A stretch of 40,780 bases of DNA from Cytophagales bacterium (GTDB taxonomy: Bacteria > Bacteroidota > Bacteroidia > Cytophagales > 172606-1). Positions 38,001 through 40,780 of the stretch are shown here, one piece after another. Within the stretch, counting starts at the first letter, position 1, and every line of letters starts with the position of its first letter. Made by a program: the position numbers and the translations under genes. The stretch covers positions 1 through 40,780 of the forward strand of contig JAUJNL010000047.1 in the NCBI GenBank assembly GCA_030448185.1, in the 5' to 3' direction. The notes beneath the pieces were generated by a model. It had not been told where the DNA came from, did not search any database, and saw only the letters and a program-made list of their open reading frames with translations.

Positions 38001-38515
38001 TGAAAAACGATTTGCAGAAGCACGTTCCCAGCATTAAAAAGCGTTTTGTTAAATACACCGACTATGCCGGAAAATCGGTGCAGGAAGTTTTCCCGGAGGA
38101 GGAGCTAAAAAAAGCCGTAGTCAAAAAAGTGACCCAGTCCAATACGGCTGTTTTATGGAATGAAGGCAATGGACAATTTACCCTGAAGTCTTTGCCCTTA
38201 CAAGCGCAGTTTTCTCCCGTATTTGGAATCGAAGTGTTCGATTACAACCAGGACGGTCAACCGGACATTCTACTGACTGGCAACTTCTTTGACCTCGTTC
38301 CCGAAATGGGCCGCTATGACGCCAACTTTGGTCTGCTGCTGCAAGGACAGGGAAAGGCAAACTTTACGGTTATCCCAGCTACCCAATCCGGGTTGCGGGT
38401 GAGGGGCCAGGTACGAAAAATGCAGCAGGTGCGAGGCGCCAATAATCAAACTTTTATTCTGTTAGCGAAGAACAATGAGCAAGCACAAGTATTTTCCCTT
38501 CAACCTAAAAAATAA
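35100..38515 (+). pseudogene. FG-GAP/VCBS-ASPIC repeat lipoprotein, copy 2, multiply frameshifted
   Basis: About 1,135 codons parallel to copy 1. A lipobox signal (MILLPVLWWSCSKQD) and the first ~380 residues read cleanly, with GDVDNDGLADVFLTSN, ADVNGDGWQDIYVCN, GDVNNDNWLDIYISND and ADINNDGNLDIFVTD. From about 36245 on the frame changes repeatedly, with breaks near 36245, 36280, 36380, 36590, 36960, 37215, 37415, 37640 and 37785. Recognisable pieces continue: VANGINKDLTDQDALNQF, the ASPIC domain LRVKLKGTGQNLNGIGAKVY, ATGDVNGDGWEDAYLGGA, DADGDLDLDLYVVTG, and finally ADLDNDGDIDFVVGNLGS to the stop at 38515. The product would match copy 1 in role. An extra palindromic insert is translated at about residues 240-255. 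Either pseudogenisation or local sequence error could explain the breaks. Confidence 0.85.
35824..35862 (+). repeat. Small palindromes inside coding region of VCBS copy 2
   Basis: CTCCT..GCAC-GAGA-GTGC..AGGAG (35824-35850) is a two-part hairpin, followed by GAAC-GAA-GTTC (35852-35862). It is translated within SSDTPKHESAKGANEVPGF, between FRND and FTDVSEQAGI. Copies 1 and 3 have only a few residues there (QGKFTQVS and GGKFTDVS). Confidence 0.75.
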
Positions 38516-38529
38516 ACGTTGGTATACAC

Positions 38530-38786
38530 ACTCCTCGCGCCAGTCTTCAGACTGGTACGGAGAGATGATAGGGAAAGTAGAGACACAATGCATTGCGTCT
38601 CTACGACTTCCTGCCAGTGGGAGACTGGCAACTATCTTTCGGTACAAGACAGAGTTTTGCGGCAGTAGTGAAGAAATCAGCCCCCTACCCCCTTCGGCTT
38701 TCACTCAGGTCCTCCCGCAAGGGGGACTTTCTGGTCGTACTAGTCCCCCTTGTGCGGCTGGAACAAGCGTTGATGCAGGGGGCAGG
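38530..38786. repeat. Mixed cluster of intergenic palindromic repeats
   Basis: The 274-bp gap between VCBS copies 2 and 3 holds CCAGTC/AGACTGG... (38530-38544), a 28-bp near-perfect palindrome starting GTAGAGACACAATG (38577-38604), GCCAGT/ACTGGC (38613-38629) and C-rich arms CCCCCTACCCCCTTCGGC (38682-38699), AAGGGGGACTTT, GTCCCCCTTGTGCGGC and GCAGGGGGCAGGGGGATGA (about 38776-38794). The last set matches the element at 15183-15356. The right-most unit overlaps the start codon of VCBS copy 3. Confidence 0.85.
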
Positions 38787-38789
38787 GGG

Positions 38790-40780
38790 ATGACCGGACT
38801 TTTAGTACAGCTTCTGAAAAATAAGAATTGGTACGCTTTGGCCGGACTGCTGGCCTTACTTTGGGCCTGCGGCCCGAAGAAAAGCACCCCCGAAAATGCG
38901 CTTTTTCAGGTACTGGATTCCGCCCAGACGAACGTGAAGTTTGTCAACCGGCTGCCTGAGAAGGCAGGACGTCTTTCCATCGTAGATTACCTCTACTACT
39001 ATAATGGCGGAGGGGTAGCCGCCGGTGACATTAACAAAGACGGACTTACCGATCTGTTTTTCGTGTCTAACGGGCAGAAAAACAAACTTTATCTCAACAA
39101 AGGCAATTTCAAGTTTGAAGATATTTCTGCGAAATCAAGGGTGGAAGGCTTCTCGGACTGGAAAACCGGCGTAACGATGGCCGACGTGAACGGAGATGGC
39201 TTCCTGGACATTTACGTCTGCGCCGTGGGCGACTATATGGGGCTGGAAGGGTCAAACGAGTTATACCTCAACAATGGGGATGGCACTTTCACCGAAAAAG
39301 CCGCCCATTTTGGGCTGGACTTTACGGGCTTCTCCACGCAGGCAGCTTTTTTTGATTATGACCACGACGGTGACCTGGATATGTACCTGCTTAACCACGC
39401 GGTGCATACTTCCCGTTCCTACGACCGGGTGCTGGCCCGGAGTCTGCCCGATAAATCAGCCGGCGATTATCTGTTCCGCAATGACGGGGGCAAGTTTACG
39501 GATGTCAGCAAGGAAGCCAATATCTACCAGGCGGCTATGGGGTATGGACTAGGCATTGCAGTGGCAGATGTGAATAATGATGGCTGGGAGGATATCTACG
39601 TTTCCAATGACTTCCACGAAGACGACTACTACTACCTGAATAATGGGGACGGCACGTTCCGTGAGGAGGGCAAAAAGGCATTTGCGCACTTCAGCCGGTT
39701 TGCAATGGGCGTAGACATTGCTGATGTCAATAATGATGGGTACCAGGATGTGATGACCTTGGATATGTACCCCGAGGAAGAAGAAGTAGAAAAAACGTCC
39801 AACGGCGAAGACCCTTTTGATATTTACTTGTATAAACTCGGCTTCGGGTACCATCCCCAGTTTAGCCGCAACTGTCTACAATTGAATAATGGCGGCAGGA
39901 ACTTCTCGGAAATTGGTTCCCTGGCAGGGGTAGCAGCTACTGATTGGAGCTGGTCTACCTTGCTGGCGGACTATGATAATGACGGGTACAAAGATATTTT
40001 CATTACCAATGGCATTGTCAGAAGGCCTAATAACCTCGATTACCTGAAATACGCCCATGAAGATTCCATGCAGTATTCTCCGCAGCTGACGGAGGCGCAG
40101 ATTAGCCGGGCTATTGAGAAAATGCCGGAGGGCAAAGCCCATAATTACGTATTCCGGGGCGGCAAAGAGTTAGTATTTCAGGATATGTCCCAGCAGTGGG
40201 GCATGGGAGAAAAAACCATTTCCAACGGCGCAGTATACGCCGACCTGGATAATGACGGAGATCTGGACCTGGTCACCAACAATATCAACGAACCGGCCGG
40301 CCTCTACCGAAACCGGGCCAATGAACTAATGAAGCATCACTTCCTGAAGGTGCAGCTGAAAGGCAAGGGTCAGAATACCCAAGGACTGGGGGCCAAGGTG
40401 TACGTGAAGACCAAAGCGGGTTTCCAGTTGCAGCAGATGATGCCAACCCGTGGATTTTTGTCTTCCGTGGAGTCGACCTTGCTTTTTGGCCTAGGCAATC
40501 AGGCAACTGTAGACAGCTTGATCGTGGTCTGGAACGGAGGGCAAACCCAAGTACTGACAAAAGTTGCCGCCGACAAAATCATTCAACTAAAACAGGCTGA
40601 TGCCATAGCTCAGTCAGTGGCAATGAGTATCTATCCGTCAGCAAATCAGATTTTTGAAGAGGTAACCGAAGCCACCGCGGTCACCTATGAACATAAGGAA
40701 AATACGCACTACGACTTTTACCGGGAATCACTGGTGCCGCTTCTGAGTAGTGCTGTTCCGCATCGTGTTTGTGCGGTGTG
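38790..40780 (+). CDS. FG-GAP/VCBS-ASPIC repeat lipoprotein, copy 3 (runs off the window)
   Basis: From ATG 38790 (MTGLLVQLLKNKNWYALAGL) a lipoprotein signal ends in LLALLWACGPKK. The frame is open without a stop to the last base, so the gene is partial at the right edge; at least 663 residues are present of about 1,100 expected. Motifs appear in the same order as in copies 1 and 2: GDINKDGLTDLFFVSN, ADVNGDGFLDIYVC, FDYDHDGDLDMYLLN, ADVNNDGWEDIYVSND, ADYDNDGYKDIFITNG, ADLDNDGDLDLVTNN, then ASPIC (LKVQLKGKGQNTQGLGAKVY). The start lies within a C-rich intergenic repeat (GGGGGATGAC). At the very end, after YRESLVPLLSS, the sequence departs from the family (expected STxGPxLAxGDVNGDG) and turns into a REP-like palindrome, so the gene may be interrupted near 40752. 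Confidence 0.85.
   Translation, partial: MTGLLVQLLKNKNWYALAGLLALLWACGPKKSTPENALFQVLDSAQTNVKFVNRLPEKAGRLSIVDYLYYYNGGGVAAGDINKDGLTDLFFVSNGQKNKLYLNKGNFKFEDISAKSRVEGFSDWKTGVTMADVNGDGFLDIYVCAVGDYMGLEGSNELYLNNGDGTFTEKAAHFGLDFTGFSTQAAFFDYDHDGDLDMYLLNHAVHTSRSYDRVLARSLPDKSAGDYLFRNDGGKFTDVSKEANIYQAAMGYGLGIAVADVNNDGWEDIYVSNDFHEDDYYYLNNGDGTFREEGKKAFAHFSRFAMGVDIADVNNDGYQDVMTLDMYPEEEEVEKTSNGEDPFDIYLYKLGFGYHPQFSRNCLQLNNGGRNFSEIGSLAGVAATDWSWSTLLADYDNDGYKDIFITNGIVRRPNNLDYLKYAHEDSMQYSPQLTEAQISRAIEKMPEGKAHNYVFRGGKELVFQDMSQQWGMGEKTISNGAVYADLDNDGDLDLVTNNINEPAGLYRNRANELMKHHFLKVQLKGKGQNTQGLGAKVYVKTKAGFQLQQMMPTRGFLSSVESTLLFGLGNQATVDSLIVVWNGGQTQVLTKVAADKIIQLKQADAIAQSVAMSIYPSANQIFEEVTEATAVTYEHKENTHYDFYRESLVPLLSSAVPHRVCAV
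40756..40776. repeat. Possible REP-like palindrome at the window edge
   Basis: TTCCGCATCGTGTTTGTGCGG has CCGCA/TGCGG arms like the TTCCGCAT family at 14219, 16015 and 22957. The element may continue past the window end. Confidence 0.4.

Overview
The window looks like a chromosomal segment of a Bacteroidota bacterium, most likely order Cytophagales (Spirosoma/Cytophaga-type relatives). The evidence is a SusC/SusD pair followed by tandem FG-GAP/VCBS-ASPIC proteins, many lipoproteins, TonB receptors with carboxypeptidase-regulatory N-domains, few Shine-Dalgarno sites, and promoter boxes of the Bacteroidota TAnnTTTG type. No rRNA, tRNA, CRISPR array or prophage was seen.

Layout. Bases 1-4260 (minus strand): a small VCBS protein, a cyclophilin lipoprotein and a dipeptidyl-peptidase IV gene broken near its middle. 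4405-5236: an ECF sigma-factor 5' part fused directly to a 5'-truncated lgt. 5372-6847: a DUF486 membrane protein and a MoxR ATPase, separated by a 30-bp-arm palindrome. 7046-8633 (minus): two ferritin-like (Ferritin_2) exported proteins, one frameshifted by an 8-bp duplication. 9133-13466: a TonB-dependent receptor and a beta-helix-like lipoprotein. 13613-17552: a decayed accessory stretch with a broken small lipoprotein, a RAYT (REP-associated transposase) remnant, several REP-like palindromes, two MITE-like elements, a DUF433/DUF5615 toxin-antitoxin pair and a broken unknown gene. 17553-24928: a tandemly duplicated two-gene module, [PhoX-like DUF839 lipoprotein + imelysin-like/di-haem cytochrome c peroxidase] x2; only the first peroxidase is intact. 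25313-26224: a TIGR01777 epimerase. 26873-40780: SusC (broken), SusD (intact) and three tandem large VCBS/ASPIC lipoproteins (intact, broken, running off the edge).

Two themes stand out. First, many intergenic gaps carry palindromes of several families: long perfect inverted repeats, inverted repeats built of degenerate short words, TTCCGCAT..ATGCGGAA REPs with a RAYT remnant, and C-rich elements. Some appear in frame inside surface-loop positions of the VCBS proteins. Second, gene breakage is heavy and patchy. About ten genes carry frameshifts, several at homopolymers, and one tandem duplication and one inferred deletion are both 55 bp. Part of the apparent decay may therefore be assembly or sequencing error, and every pseudogene call here carries that caveat.

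Functionally, SusC/SusD and the VCBS proteins would form an outer-membrane uptake and surface-binding locus for an unknown glycan or other polymer. The PhoX-like/peroxidase modules point to periplasmic phosphate, iron or peroxide chemistry. The ferritin-like pair and the TonB receptor lie nearby, but no shared regulation is shown.
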